Positions 23,037-32,091 of a DNA stretch of 64,000 bases are shown piece by piece. The first letter of the stretch is position 1. Every line of letters starts with the position of its first letter. The translations under genes were made by a program, and so were the position numbers. The notes under the pieces are model-generated. The model saw nothing but the letters and a program-made list of their open reading frames with translations, ran no database searches and had not been told where the DNA came from. This DNA is from Bradyrhizobium sp. WBOS07 (GTDB lineage Bacteria; Pseudomonadota; Alphaproteobacteria; Rhizobiales; Xanthobacteraceae), in the NCBI RefSeq assembly GCF_024585165.1, contig NZ_CP029008.1:1178001-1242000 (forward strand). The letters run 5' to 3'.

Positions 23037-23798
23037 ATGGATCGGCCGGGCGAAACCACGCATTTTGGCTTCAAGGATGTCCCGCTCGGGGACAAGCAGA
23101 CGCTGGTGAACGACGTGTTTCACAGCGTGGCGTCGCGCTATGATCTGATGAACGACCTGATGTCCGGCGGCCTGCACCGGGTCTGGAAGGACATCATGAT
23201 CACCGCGCTCGACCCGCCGAGAAGCGACCGGCCGTTCGCATTGCTGGACGTTGCCGGCGGCACCGGGGACATCGCGTTCCGCGCCGCCAAGGCGGCCGGC
23301 ACCGGCTTCCATGCCACCGTCTGCGACATCAACGCGGACATGCTCGCCGTCGGCCGCGAGCGCGCCGTCAAGCGGAATCTCGACACCCGGGTGGATTTCG
23401 TCGAGGGCAATGCCGAGGCGCTTGGCTTCGCCGATCGCAGCTTCGACGCCTATACGATCGCTTTCGGCATTCGCAACGTGCCGCGGATCGACCTGGCGCT
23501 GCGTGAGGCCTATCGCGTGCTCAAGCCCGGCAGCCGCTTCCTGTGCCTGGAATTCTCCACCGTCGAGATGCCCGGGCTCGATCGTCTTTATGACCTGTTC
23601 TCGTTCAAGGTCATCCCGCCGCTCGGCCGCATGGTCACGGGCGATGCCGAATCCTACCAATATCTCGTCGAATCGATCCGCAAGTTTCCCAAGCCTGCCG
23701 CCTTCGCCGACATGATCCGCGACGCCGGCTTTGCCCGCGTCGGCTGGCAGACACTCTCCGGCGGCATCGTCGCACTGCATTCGGGCTGGCGTTTGTGA
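23037..23798 (+). CDS. ubiE: Ubiquinone/menaquinone C-methyltransferase UbiE
   Basis: SAM-dependent C-methylation of 2-polyprenyl-6-methoxybenzoquinol in ubiquinone synthesis. The 253-residue protein carries [20 protein letters not shown], the SAM loop [15 protein letters not shown] and the UbiE signature [20 protein letters not shown]. First gene of a run ubiE-ubiB-coaBC-dut whose members overlap or nearly touch. Its stop overlaps the ubiB start (GTGA), implying translational coupling. Confidence 0.97.
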   Translation: MDRPGETTHFGFKDVPLGDKQTLVNDVFHSVASRYDLMNDLMSGGLHRVWKDIMITALDPPRSDRPFALLDVAGGTGDIAFRAAKAAGTGFHATVCDINADMLAVGRERAVKRNLDTRVDFVEGNAEALGFADRSFDAYTIAFGIRNVPRIDLALREAYRVLKPGSRFLCLEFSTVEMPGLDRLYDLFSFKVIPPLGRMVTGDAESYQYLVESIRKFPKPAAFADMIRDAGFARVGWQTLSGGIVALHSGWRL

Positions 23799-25369
23799 TC
23801 TCTGCCTTCACCCACATTTCGCGCCTGATCCGCGCCGCGTTCGTGTTCGCGCGCGAGGGCGTGTTCGGTTCGGTCGATCCGAGCCTGGTGCCGCCGCCGG
23901 GACAGCTCGCGCTGAAGCTGGCCCGCCTCGTCGAGCGCCGCGGCGCCAAGCACGGCCCGCGAATCTCGCGTGCGCTGACGCGGATGGGCCCGGCCTATCT
24001 CAAGCTCGGGCAATTCCTGGCCACGCGCCCCGACGTCGTCGGCGTCATGATGGCCCGCGACCTCGAAAGCCTGCAGGATCGCCTGCCGCCGTTTCCGCAG
24101 GACGAAGCCGAGGCCGCCATCGCGACGTCGCTGGAGCGGCCGCTGAAGGACATCTTCACGACATTCGGCCCGCCGGTTGCGGCGGCCTCGATCGCGCAGG
24201 TGCATCGCGGCGAAGTCCTGCAAGACGGGATCCGCAAGTCGGTCGCCGTCAAGGTGCTTCGACCAAACGTCGCCGCGCGCTTCCGCCGCGATCTCTCCGA
24301 CTTCTTCTTCGTCGCACACAAGGCCGAGACCTACTCGGCGGAAGCGCGGCGGCTGCGCCTCATCGAGGTCATCAACACCATGTCGCGCTCGGTCGCCATG
24401 GAGATGGACCTGCGGCTGGAGGCGGCCGCGCTGTCGGAGATGGCGGAGAACACGCGCGACGATCCCGACTTCCGCGTGCCGACCGTCGACTGGGACCGCA
24501 CCACGCACAACGTGTTGACGATGGAGTGGATCGACGGCATCGCGCTGAACGATCACAAGCGGCTGGAAGAGGCGCGCGTCGACCTGCCCGATCTCGGCCG
24601 CAAGGTGATCCAGAGCTTCCTGCGCCATGCGCTGCGCGACGGCTTCTTCCACGCCGACATGCATCCGGGCAATCTGTTCCTCGATGACGCCGGCCGTCTG
24701 GTCGCGGTCGATTTCGGCATCATGGGCCGGCTCGGCATGAAGGAGCGGCGCTTCCTCGCCGAAATCCTGCTCGGCTTCATCACCCGCGATTATCGCCGCG
24801 TCGCCGAGGTGCACTTCGAGGCGGGCTACGTGCCCGCGCATCACTCGGTCGAGAATTTCGCGCAGGCCATCCGTGCCATCGGCGAGCCGATCCACAACCG
24901 CACGGCGGAAGAGATCTCGATGGCGCGGCTGCTGGCGCTGCTGCTCGAGGTCACCGGCCTGTTCGACATGAGAACGCGGCCCGAGCTGATCCTGCTCCAG
25001 AAGACCATGGTCGTGGTTGAAGGCGTGGCGCGCGGCTTCGATCCCAAGCTCGACATCTGGAAGGTCGCCGATCCCGTCGTGCGCGAATGGATCGAGCGCA
25101 ATCTCGGACCCGTCGGTCGGGTGCAGGGTGCGCTTGCCGGGACCGGAGACCTGGCGCGCGTGCTGATGCGCCTGCCTGAGATCGCCGAGCGGTCGGTGAA
25201 GGTGCTCGAGCAGCTCGAAGCCATGACGCGGGACGGCATCAGGCTGTCGCCGGAGAGCATCGCCGCGATGGGCCGTAGCGAGGGCCGCAAGAACCGTTGG
25301 CGCACCGTGGCGCTCTGGATCATCGCCGCGACCTTCATTGGAATCCTGATCGCCGTCCGGAATCTGTGA
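23795..25369 (+). CDS. ubiB: Ubiquinone biosynthesis accessory ATPase/kinase-like protein UbiB
   Basis: Atypical kinase fold protein of the ABC1/ADCK family required for ubiquinone synthesis, membrane-bound. The 524-residue protein begins at a GTG that overlaps the ubiE stop. It has the KxGQ motif in [15 protein letters not shown], the Ala-rich nucleotide loop [10 protein letters not shown], the invariant Lys in [18 protein letters not shown] and VDFGIMG. One transmembrane helix ends the protein ([18 protein letters not shown]). Its stop lies inside a perfect palindrome that precedes coaBC. Confidence 0.96.
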   Translation: MISAFTHISRLIRAAFVFAREGVFGSVDPSLVPPPGQLALKLARLVERRGAKHGPRISRALTRMGPAYLKLGQFLATRPDVVGVMMARDLESLQDRLPPFPQDEAEAAIATSLERPLKDIFTTFGPPVAAASIAQVHRGEVLQDGIRKSVAVKVLRPNVAARFRRDLSDFFFVAHKAETYSAEARRLRLIEVINTMSRSVAMEMDLRLEAAALSEMAENTRDDPDFRVPTVDWDRTTHNVLTMEWIDGIALNDHKRLEEARVDLPDLGRKVIQSFLRHALRDGFFHADMHPGNLFLDDAGRLVAVDFGIMGRLGMKERRFLAEILLGFITRDYRRVAEVHFEAGYVPAHHSVENFAQAIRAIGEPIHNRTAEEISMARLLALLLEVTGLFDMRTRPELILLQKTMVVVEGVARGFDPKLDIWKVADPVVREWIERNLGPVGRVQGALAGTGDLARVLMRLPEIAERSVKVLEQLEAMTRDGIRLSPESIAAMGRSEGRKNRWRTVALWIIAATFIGILIAVRNL

Positions 25370-25384
25370 TTGCATTGCAATCAC
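25366..25384. promoter_or_regulatory. Palindrome 1 upstream of coaBC
   Basis: GTGATTGCA-T-TGCAATCAC, a perfect 9-1-9 inverted repeat overlapping the ubiB stop codon. No T run follows, so an operator is likelier than a terminator; this is inference. Confidence 0.65.
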
Positions 25385-25387
25385 TTG

Positions 25388-25408
25388 AATGATAGCATCG
25401 CTATCATT
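25388..25408. promoter_or_regulatory. Palindrome 2 upstream of coaBC, FitA-like half sites
   Basis: AATGATAGC-ATC-GCTATCATT, a perfect 9-3-9 inverted repeat ending 17 bp before the chosen coaBC start. Its TGATAGCA half site matches the half site I recall for the gonococcal FitA antitoxin operator, though in opposite relative orientation and spacing. The downstream protein begins with a FitA-like domain, which makes autoregulation plausible but unproven. Confidence 0.65.
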
Positions 25409-25425
25409 TCGTGCTGGAGGGCGCC

Positions 25426-26874
25426 GTGGCAAGCCTGACCATCCGCAAGCTCGACGACACCGTCAAAACCTATTTGCGGCTGCGCTCGGCCAAGAACCGC
25501 AGATCGGTCGAGGAGGAGGTCCGGGTCATCCTGCGGGAGCTGATCGAGGGCCGCGAGGAGCCGCTGACGCCGTTTTCGGCGCCGCCGGCCGCATCCGCCG
25601 CCCCGACGCCGCAGCGCACCGGCGCCGTTCCCGAAGCCAGCGTCACCCTGATCATCGGCGGCGGCATCGCCGCCTACAAGTCACTCGACCTGATCCGCCG
25701 GCTGAAGGAGCGCCGCATCGAGGTGCGCTGCGTGCTGACCAAGGCGGCACAGCAATTCGTCACGCCGCTGGCGGTGAGCGCGCTATCGCATGAGCGTGTC
25801 TATACCGACCTGTTCGACCCGCAGAGCGAGTTCGACGCCGGGCACATTCGCCTCGCGCGCGACTGCGACCTGATCGTGGTGGCACCGGCCACCGCCGACC
25901 TGATGGCGAAGATGGCCAATGGCCATGCCGACGATCTCGCCAGCGCCATCCTGCTCGCGACCAACCGCAAGGTGCTGCTGGCACCGGCGATGAATCCGCT
26001 GATGTGGAGCAATGCGGCCACGCGCCGCAATGTCACGCAGCTTCAGCGCGACGGCGTGGTGCTGTGTGGGCCCAATTCCGGCGAGATGGCGGAGGCGGGC
26101 GAGGCCGGCATCGGCCGGATGTCCGAGGCGATCGAGATCGCCAATGCCGCTGAACGGCTGCTGCGTCCGCCGGTGCCAAAGCCGCTCGCCGGCAAGCGCG
26201 TGCTGATCACCGCAGGCCCCACGCACGAGCCGATCGATCCGGTGCGCTACATCGCCAACCGCTCCTCGGGAAAACAGGGCTTTGCCATTGCCGCGGCCGC
26301 GCAGGCCGCCGGCGCCGAGGTGATCCTGGTGAGCGGCCCGGTCGATCTCGACGATCCCGCTGGCGTCACCGTCAAGCATGTCGAATCGGCGCGGGAGATG
26401 CTGGAGCAGGTGCAGGCCGCGTTGCCCGCCGACATCGCGATCTTCGCCGCCGCTGTCGCCGATTGGCGTGTCGCCAACGAGGGCGAGCAGAAGCTGAAGA
26501 AGACTTCCGCCGGCATGCCGCCGCTGCAGCTGGTCGAGAACCCCGACATCCTCGCCACGATCTCCAAGCTGACCGACAAGCGCCCGCCGCTGGTGATCGG
26601 CTTTGCCGCCGAGACCGAGCACCTCATCGACAACGCCAAAGCCAAATTCGCGCGCAAGGGCTGCGACTGGATCGTCGCCAACGACGTCTCTCCCACGACC
26701 GGCGTCATGGGCGGCGATCGCAACACGGTCCACCTGCTCAGCCGCAAGAACGGTGCGAAGGACGGCGAGATTACGGTTGATTCCTGGCCGGTGATGACCA
26801 AGGAACAGGTCGCCATCGAGCTGGTCGCGCATATCGCGAAAAGCGTGACCAAATCCCGGGAGCCGGCATCTTGA
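25426..26874 (+). CDS. coaBC: Bifunctional CoaBC with an N-terminal FitA-like ribbon-helix-helix domain
   Basis: Two steps of coenzyme A synthesis: ligation of cysteine to 4'-phosphopantothenate and decarboxylation of the product. From the GTG at 25426 (GGAGGG just upstream) the 482-residue protein starts with about 42 residues resembling a FitA antitoxin: [19 protein letters not shown], then [19 protein letters not shown] Pro/Ala linker follows, then the FMN-binding CoaC domain ([35 protein letters not shown]) and CoaB ([29 protein letters not shown]). The CoaC loop usually carrying the active Cys reads [14 protein letters not shown], with Ala at that place. The stop overlaps the dut start. 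Confidence 0.93.
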   Translation: MASLTIRKLDDTVKTYLRLRSAKNRRSVEEEVRVILRELIEGREEPLTPFSAPPAASAAPTPQRTGAVPEASVTLIIGGGIAAYKSLDLIRRLKERRIEVRCVLTKAAQQFVTPLAVSALSHERVYTDLFDPQSEFDAGHIRLARDCDLIVVAPATADLMAKMANGHADDLASAILLATNRKVLLAPAMNPLMWSNAATRRNVTQLQRDGVVLCGPNSGEMAEAGEAGIGRMSEAIEIANAAERLLRPPVPKPLAGKRVLITAGPTHEPIDPVRYIANRSSGKQGFAIAAAAQAAGAEVILVSGPVDLDDPAGVTVKHVESAREMLEQVQAALPADIAIFAAAVADWRVANEGEQKLKKTSAGMPPLQLVENPDILATISKLTDKRPPLVIGFAAETEHLIDNAKAKFARKGCDWIVANDVSPTTGVMGGDRNTVHLLSRKNGAKDGEITVDSWPVMTKEQVAIELVAHIAKSVTKSREPAS

Positions 26875-27329
26875 GCACTGAGATCACCGTCGAACTGCAG
26901 CAGCTGGCCCATGCCGAAGGCCTGCCGCTGCCGGCCTATCAGACCGCGGAAGCCGCCGGGCTCGATTTAATGGCGGCGGTGGCGGACGGCGCGCCCCTGA
27001 CGCTCGCGCCGGGCCAATACGCGCTGGTGCCGACCGGGCTTGCGATCGCCTTGCCGCCCGCGCACGAGGCGCAGGTGCGGCCGCGCTCGGGACTGGCCGC
27101 CAAGCACGGCGTCACCGTGCTGAACTCGCCGGGCACGATCGACGCCGACTATCGCGGCGAGATCAAGGTGATCCTGATCAATCACGGCGCGGCACCGTTT
27201 GTGATCAAGCGCGGCGAGCGCATCGCCCAGCTGGTGATCGCGCCCGTGGTGCAGGCCGCGCTGGTTCCGGTCGCCACCTTGTCGGCCACCGATCGCGGCA
27301 CCGGCGGCTTCGGCTCGACCGGGCGCTAG
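26871..27329 (+). CDS. dut: Deoxyuridine 5'-triphosphate nucleotidohydrolase
   Basis: Hydrolyses dUTP to dUMP, keeping uracil out of DNA and feeding dTMP synthesis. The 152-residue trimer subunit shows all five dUTPase motifs: [35 protein letters not shown] with the catalytic Asp, RIAQLVIAP and the C-terminal [11 protein letters not shown] arm. The TTG start overlaps the coaBC stop (TTGA), which is strong evidence of coupling and for the rare start codon. Confidence 0.97.
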   Translation: MSTEITVELQQLAHAEGLPLPAYQTAEAAGLDLMAAVADGAPLTLAPGQYALVPTGLAIALPPAHEAQVRPRSGLAAKHGVTVLNSPGTIDADYRGEIKVILINHGAAPFVIKRGERIAQLVIAPVVQAALVPVATLSATDRGTGGFGSTGR

Positions 27330-27347
27330 CGCGCGGCGATCCCAACC

Positions 27348-27469
27348 GAATCATCCGCAGAATCACGTGAGGCCGGAACACGCGCCCGGCATTTTTTCGG
27401 GACCGCTTTTACGTTCACGATCTGGACTCTTACCGGCGGAGTCACGGTGGGGGTATTGTCTTTTGATTC
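27348..27469. promoter_or_regulatory. Cluster of five GANTC (CcrM methylation) sites upstream of divL
   Basis: GAATC at 27348 and 27360, GACTC at 27425, GAGTC at 27439 and GATTC at 27465. At this GC content about one site per 300 bp would be expected by chance. CcrM methylates GANTC in alphaproteobacteria and links promoter activity to replication; regulation of divL this way is inference. Confidence 0.6.
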
Positions 27470-27534
27470 GCGCGCGACGGGGGTCGCCGCGCGCAAATTC
27501 GTGCGGTCTTGAACTCCGCGGTCTTGGGGCAACT

Positions 27535-30039
27535 ATGTCAGGCGTGATCGGGTCGATGCGTCGGACGCTGCTGTCGTGCACATCGCTTGCGCGCAACGGC
27601 CTGTTGGGAGGCGCTCTCGCAGCGCTGCTGCCGGCTGCGCCGGCCGAGGCCGCCGACCTCATCGAAACCCTCTCCATCATGCTGGATTTCAACCGGCAGG
27701 AACTCGCGGTGCTCGCCACCGCGCTGGCGCTGCTCGGCTTCTCGGTGATGGCCGCGATCCTGCTGATGCGTACGCGGGTGCGCACGGCGAAAAACGAGGC
27801 GCGGCTGCGCGCCCGGATCGGGGAACTCCAGCTCCAGGCCGACCGCTTCGGCGCGCTGCTGTTCGCCGAGCCGCAGATTCTGATCTCCTGGCCGGCCGGC
27901 GACAATCGTGCCCAGATCTCCGGCGACATCTCGATGGTGCTGCCGCGCGATTCCTCGCCGCAACGCGTGCTCGCATTCGGAACCTGGCTGCCGCCGGAAC
28001 CGGCACTGCAGATGGACCATGCCGTCGATGCCCTGCGTGACCGCGGCGACGGGTTCCAGCTGACGCTGAGCACCGCGCACGGCCATACGCTGGAAGCGAT
28101 CGGCCGCGCCATCGGCGGCCAGGCCATCGTCCGGATTCGCGAACTCTCGGGGCTGCGGCGCGAGCTGGCCGAGACCAATCTGCGCTACAACGCGCTTTCC
28201 GACGAGACCGAGATGCTGCGCGGCTTTGCCGCCGCCGCACCCTGGCCGATCTGGGCCAAGGGCGAGAACGGCGCGCTGACCTACGCCAATCCGGCCTATG
28301 TCCGTGCGACCGAGGCGAACAGCGTCACTGATGCACAGGAGCGCAAGCTCGAGCTGCTCGACAGCGCCGACCGCAGCGCGATGGAGCGGGGCCTGAAGGA
28401 GGCGACCAATTTCAACGCGCGGCTGCCGATCGTGATCGGCGGCGAGCGCCGCATTTTCGACGTGCGCGCCGTCAATGTCGGCAGCGGCAGCGTCGGCGTC
28501 GCCATCGATGCCAGCGAGGCGGATGGGCTCAGCGCGGCACTGGTGCGGATGGCGGAGGCGCATCGGCGCACGCTCGACCAGCTCTCCTCCGGCGTTGCCG
28601 TGTTCGACGGCCAGCGCCGCCTTGCCTTCTACAACGATTCCTATCGCCGGCTGTGGGACCTCGACCGCAGCTTCCTCGACGCCAACCCTGACGATTCCAG
28701 CGTGCTCGACCAGCTTCGTGCCGCGCGCAAGCTGCCGGAGCAGCCGGACTTCCGGGCCTGGAAGGCCAAGCTGCACGAAGCCTATCGCGCGGTCGAGACC
28801 GCGAAGGAGACCTGGTATCTCCCCGACGGCCGCGCGCTCTCGGTCGTCACCACGCCGAACCCGGAAGGCGGCGTCACCTATCTGTTCGACGACGTCACCG
28901 AGAGCCTCGACCTCGCCCGCCGCTTCGACGGCCTGATCCGCGTCCAGCGCGAAACGCTGGACAGCCTCGCCGAGGGCGTCGCGGTGTTCGGCAGCAACGG
29001 CAAGGCACAGCTGTTCAACCCGGCCTTCGTCCGGATGTGGAAGCTGTCGAGCGATGCCATGCGCGACGAGCCGCACGTCCAGACCGTGGAAGCCTGGTGC
29101 CATCAGCTGTTCGACGACCCCGCGGTCTGGCGCCAGATTCGCGAGGCCATCACCTCGATCGAGAACCGCGCCGACGTCCCGCTCAAGCTGGAGCGCAAGG
29201 ACGGCAGCGTGCTCGACGGCATGATCCGGCCGCTGCCCGACGGCGCCACCATGCTGACGTTCCAGGACATCACCGACACCGAGAACGTCGAGCGCGCGCT
29301 GCGCGAGCGCAACGAGGCGCTGGAGGCCGCCGACCAGATGAAGGTGGATTTCGTCCACCACGTCTCCTACGAGCTGCGCGCGCCCCTCACCACCATCATC
29401 GGCTTCGCGCATTTCCTCAGCGATCCCTCGACCGGGCCGCTGACGCCGAAGCAGGCCGAATATCTCGACTACGTCACCAAATCGACCAATGCGCTGCTCG
29501 CGCTCACCAACAACATCCTCGATCTCGCCACCATCGACGCCGGCGCGATGAAGCTGGAACTCGGGCAAGTCGACGTCAGCAAGGCCATCGAGCTCGCTGC
29601 CGAGGGCATCCAGGACCGGCTCGCCACCGACCGCATCCGCCTCAAGGTCGAGATCGCGCCCGATGTCGGCAGCTTCGTCGGCGACGAGAAGCGCGTGGTG
29701 CAGGTGCTCTATAACCTCCTCGCCAACGCCGTCGGGTTTTCTCCACAGGATTCCACCGTCGGCATCAGCGCGCGGCGCACCGAGCGCAGCGTGGTCTTCA
29801 CCGTGACAGATTCCGGCCCTGGAATACCTGCCGACATGAAGGACAAGGTATTCAACTGGTTCGAAAGCCGCTCGCAGGGCTCGCGTCATCGCGGCGCCGG
29901 GCTCGGCCTGTCGCTGGTGCGCTCCTTCGTCGAGCTGCATGGCGGCAAGGTGCGGGTGGATTCGATCGTCGGCCGCGGCACGGTCGTGATCTGCGATTTC
30001 CCGACCGACCAGGCGGCGCATCGCGACGCCGCCGAATGA
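27535..30039 (+). CDS. divL: DivL-like atypical sensor kinase (phospho-His replaced by Tyr)
   Basis: Cell-cycle polarity kinase that in Caulobacter acts with DivK and CckA upstream of CtrA. The 834-residue protein begins with a signal/anchor stretch and a transmembrane helix (LAVLATALALLGFSVMAAIL), then a coiled coil and several PAS-like domains (for example AEGVAVFGSNGKAQLFNPAF). The dimerisation helix reads HHVSYELRAPLTTIIGF: the residue that is His in normal kinases is Tyr612, the hallmark of DivL. The ATPase domain is intact (NLLANAVGFSP, DSGPGIP, GAGLGLSLV). The start ATG at 27535 has GGGG upstream. It overlaps tsaE/amgK by four bases. Confidence 0.88.
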   Translation: MSGVIGSMRRTLLSCTSLARNGLLGGALAALLPAAPAEAADLIETLSIMLDFNRQELAVLATALALLGFSVMAAILLMRTRVRTAKNEARLRARIGELQLQADRFGALLFAEPQILISWPAGDNRAQISGDISMVLPRDSSPQRVLAFGTWLPPEPALQMDHAVDALRDRGDGFQLTLSTAHGHTLEAIGRAIGGQAIVRIRELSGLRRELAETNLRYNALSDETEMLRGFAAAAPWPIWAKGENGALTYANPAYVRATEANSVTDAQERKLELLDSADRSAMERGLKEATNFNARLPIVIGGERRIFDVRAVNVGSGSVGVAIDASEADGLSAALVRMAEAHRRTLDQLSSGVAVFDGQRRLAFYNDSYRRLWDLDRSFLDANPDDSSVLDQLRAARKLPEQPDFRAWKAKLHEAYRAVETAKETWYLPDGRALSVVTTPNPEGGVTYLFDDVTESLDLARRFDGLIRVQRETLDSLAEGVAVFGSNGKAQLFNPAFVRMWKLSSDAMRDEPHVQTVEAWCHQLFDDPAVWRQIREAITSIENRADVPLKLERKDGSVLDGMIRPLPDGATMLTFQDITDTENVERALRERNEALEAADQMKVDFVHHVSYELRAPLTTIIGFAHFLSDPSTGPLTPKQAEYLDYVTKSTNALLALTNNILDLATIDAGAMKLELGQVDVSKAIELAAEGIQDRLATDRIRLKVEIAPDVGSFVGDEKRVVQVLYNLLANAVGFSPQDSTVGISARRTERSVVFTVTDSGPGIPADMKDKVFNWFESRSQGSRHRGAGLGLSLVRSFVELHGGKVRVDSIVGRGTVVICDFPTDQAAHRDAAE

Positions 30040-31568
30040 CAGAACCCACCAAGCTCTCCGTCGCGCTCCACAACGAGACGGCCACCGCGCAATTGATGGC
30101 CGACCTCGCGCTGCTGGTCGGCCCCGGCGACGTCATCACGCTCACCGGCGATCTCGGCGCCGGCAAGACTGCGGCGGCGCGCAGCCTGATCCGCTACCTC
30201 GCCGGCGACGAAGAGCTGGAGGTGCCGAGCCCGACCTTCACGCTGGTGCAAGGCTACGAGCTGCCGCCCTTCCCGGTCCTGCATGCCGATCTCTACCGGG
30301 TCGAGGACGAGAGCGAGCTGGAGGAGATCGGGCTGTCGCCGCTGCCCGATGCCACGCTGGTCCTGATCGAATGGCCGGAGCGCGCGCCATCGGCGATGCC
30401 GCAGGACCGCATCGACATCGCGCTGACGCACCGGCCGGCGCTGGGATCGAGCGCACGCGCCGCCGACATCACCGGCTCCGGCAAGGGTGCGGCCGTCGTC
30501 GCGCGGCTGAAGGCGTTGCGCGAATTCCTCGACACGTCCGGCTACATGGATGCGACGCGCAGGCGCATGGCCGGCGATGCCTCGACCCGCTCCTACGCGC
30601 GGCTGCTACGCGACGACGAGAGCGTCATCCTCATGAACTCCCCGCAGCGCCCCGATGGCGCTGCGCTCTACAACGGAAAATCCTACAGCGCGGCCGTGCA
30701 TCTCGCCGAGAACGTCACGCCCTTCGTCGCCGTCGACGAAGGCCTGCGTGCGCAGGGACTTTCGGCGCCCGCGATCCACCATTTCGACCTCGACCATGGC
30801 TTCCTGATCTCGGAGGATTTCGGCAGCGAAGGCGTGATCGAAGGCGATCCGCCGCGCCCGATCGTCGAGCGCTACGAGGTCGCGGCCGACGTGCTGGCGG
30901 CGCTGCACGGCAAGACGCTGCCGGAGACGCTGCCGCTCGACGGGCAGACCTATGCCATTCCCGTGTTCGACATCGAGGCGATGCTGATCGAGATCGGGTT
31001 GATGCCGGAATGGTATCTGCCCGACCGCAACGCAGCGCTGAGCGAGGCGGCACGCGCGGAGCTCTTCGCGATGTGGCGCGAGCTCTTGAAGAAGCCGCTG
31101 GCGGCACCGCGGACCTGGATCATCCGCGATTATCATTCGCCCAATCTGATCTGGCTCGGCAATCGCACCGGCATCGAGCGCGTCGGCGTGATCGATTTCC
31201 AGGACGCGGTGCTCGGGCCGCAATCCTACGACGTGGTGTCGCTGCTCCAGGACGCCCGCATCGACGTCCCCGAAAACATCGAGCTGACGCTGCTGTCGCG
31301 TTACATCAAGGCGCGCCGCGCAGCCGATGCCGGTTTTGATGCGGCCGGCTTCGCCGAACTCTACGCCATCATGTCGGCGCAGCGGAACACGCGCCTGCTC
31401 GGCACCTTCGCCCGCCTCAACCGCCGCGACGGCAAGCCGCATTATTTGCGCCACCAGCCGCGGATCTGGACCTATCTCCAGCGCTCACTGGCCCATCCCG
31501 CGCTGGGCGCCTTGCGCGACTGGTATCTCGCCAACGTCCCGCCGCCCCAAAGTCCGCCACAGGTCTAA
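30036..31568 (+). CDS. TsaE-AmgK fusion: tRNA threonylcarbamoyladenosine ATPase joined to N-acetylmuramate kinase-like phosphotransferase
   Basis: A 510-residue fusion. Residues 1-150 are TsaE, the ATPase of the t6A37 tRNA modification complex: Walker A TGDLGAGKTAAARSLIR, VPSPTFTLVQGYE and HADLYRVEDESELEEIG. From about residue 165 a phosphotransferase of the AmgK type follows: RRRMAGDASTRSYARL, the catalytic RDYHSPNLIWL and the metal-binding VIDFQDAVLGPQSYDVVSLL. AmgK phosphorylates MurNAc and GlcNAc at C1 for cell-wall recycling. MurU, the next enzyme of that route, is encoded two genes downstream, which supports the AmgK call. The ATGA overlap with divL suggests one transcript. Confidence 0.92.
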   Translation: MTEPTKLSVALHNETATAQLMADLALLVGPGDVITLTGDLGAGKTAAARSLIRYLAGDEELEVPSPTFTLVQGYELPPFPVLHADLYRVEDESELEEIGLSPLPDATLVLIEWPERAPSAMPQDRIDIALTHRPALGSSARAADITGSGKGAAVVARLKALREFLDTSGYMDATRRRMAGDASTRSYARLLRDDESVILMNSPQRPDGAALYNGKSYSAAVHLAENVTPFVAVDEGLRAQGLSAPAIHHFDLDHGFLISEDFGSEGVIEGDPPRPIVERYEVAADVLAALHGKTLPETLPLDGQTYAIPVFDIEAMLIEIGLMPEWYLPDRNAALSEAARAELFAMWRELLKKPLAAPRTWIIRDYHSPNLIWLGNRTGIERVGVIDFQDAVLGPQSYDVVSLLQDARIDVPENIELTLLSRYIKARRAADAGFDAAGFAELYAIMSAQRNTRLLGTFARLNRRDGKPHYLRHQPRIWTYLQRSLAHPALGALRDWYLANVPPPQSPPQV

Positions 31569-31655
31569 TTCGTGGCCCGATTTACCGGCCGTTAGCCAAG
31601 ATGTCGCTATTCTGGCGCCGAGGGAGCCGGGAAACTACGGGCTGGAGCGAGGCAG

Positions 31656-31973
31656 ATGGCGGCGAAAGCGGATCAGCGCGGCAACAGCCGGGTGATTTTC
31701 GAGCGCGGGATTCCGGCCCAGATGATGGGGATCGACGGGACCTGGCGGCGCGAATGCACCATGGAGGACGTCTCCGACAGCGGCGCCAAGCTGACCATCG
31801 ACGGCTCGGTCGAGGGTCTGCATCTGAAAGAGTTCTTTTTGCTACTGTCGTCGACCGGCCTGGCCTACCGGCGCTGCGAGCTTGCCTGGCTCAATGGCGA
31901 CCAGATCGGCGTCAATTTCCTCAAGGTGGGTGAGAAGAAGAAAAAGGTCCGTTCCACAGCCGTCGGGGCATGA
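31656..31973 (+). CDS. PilZ domain protein
   Basis: A 105-residue single PilZ domain. The cyclic-di-GMP contact residues are present: RxxxR as RGNSR (residues 8-12) and DxSxxG as DVSDSG. The protein should therefore bind c-di-GMP and change a partner's activity; the partner is unknown. It lies between amgK and murU on the same strand, with GAGGCAG before the ATG. Confidence 0.9.
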   Translation: MAAKADQRGNSRVIFERGIPAQMMGIDGTWRRECTMEDVSDSGAKLTIDGSVEGLHLKEFFLLLSSTGLAYRRCELAWLNGDQIGVNFLKVGEKKKKVRSTAVGA

Positions 31974-32091
31974 CGGCAACACCCGTCGTACAACCGTCAC
32001 GGCCGTTGGCTAAGGCGGTCGAGATGCGATGCGGCCGATCGAACCTCGTGTTAGGATTGCTGCGAACGCGAATGGTCTGAGAAAGCGAAGG

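Noticed and set aside
25388..25408. Terminator of ubiB
   Set aside because: The palindromes are A/T-rich with no T run after them, and ubiB and coaBC look like one run of genes; an operator fits better.
27538..30021. Long minus-strand open frame opposite divL
   Set aside because: Antisense shadow of a gene with clear kinase motifs; no ribosome site and no recognisable domain.
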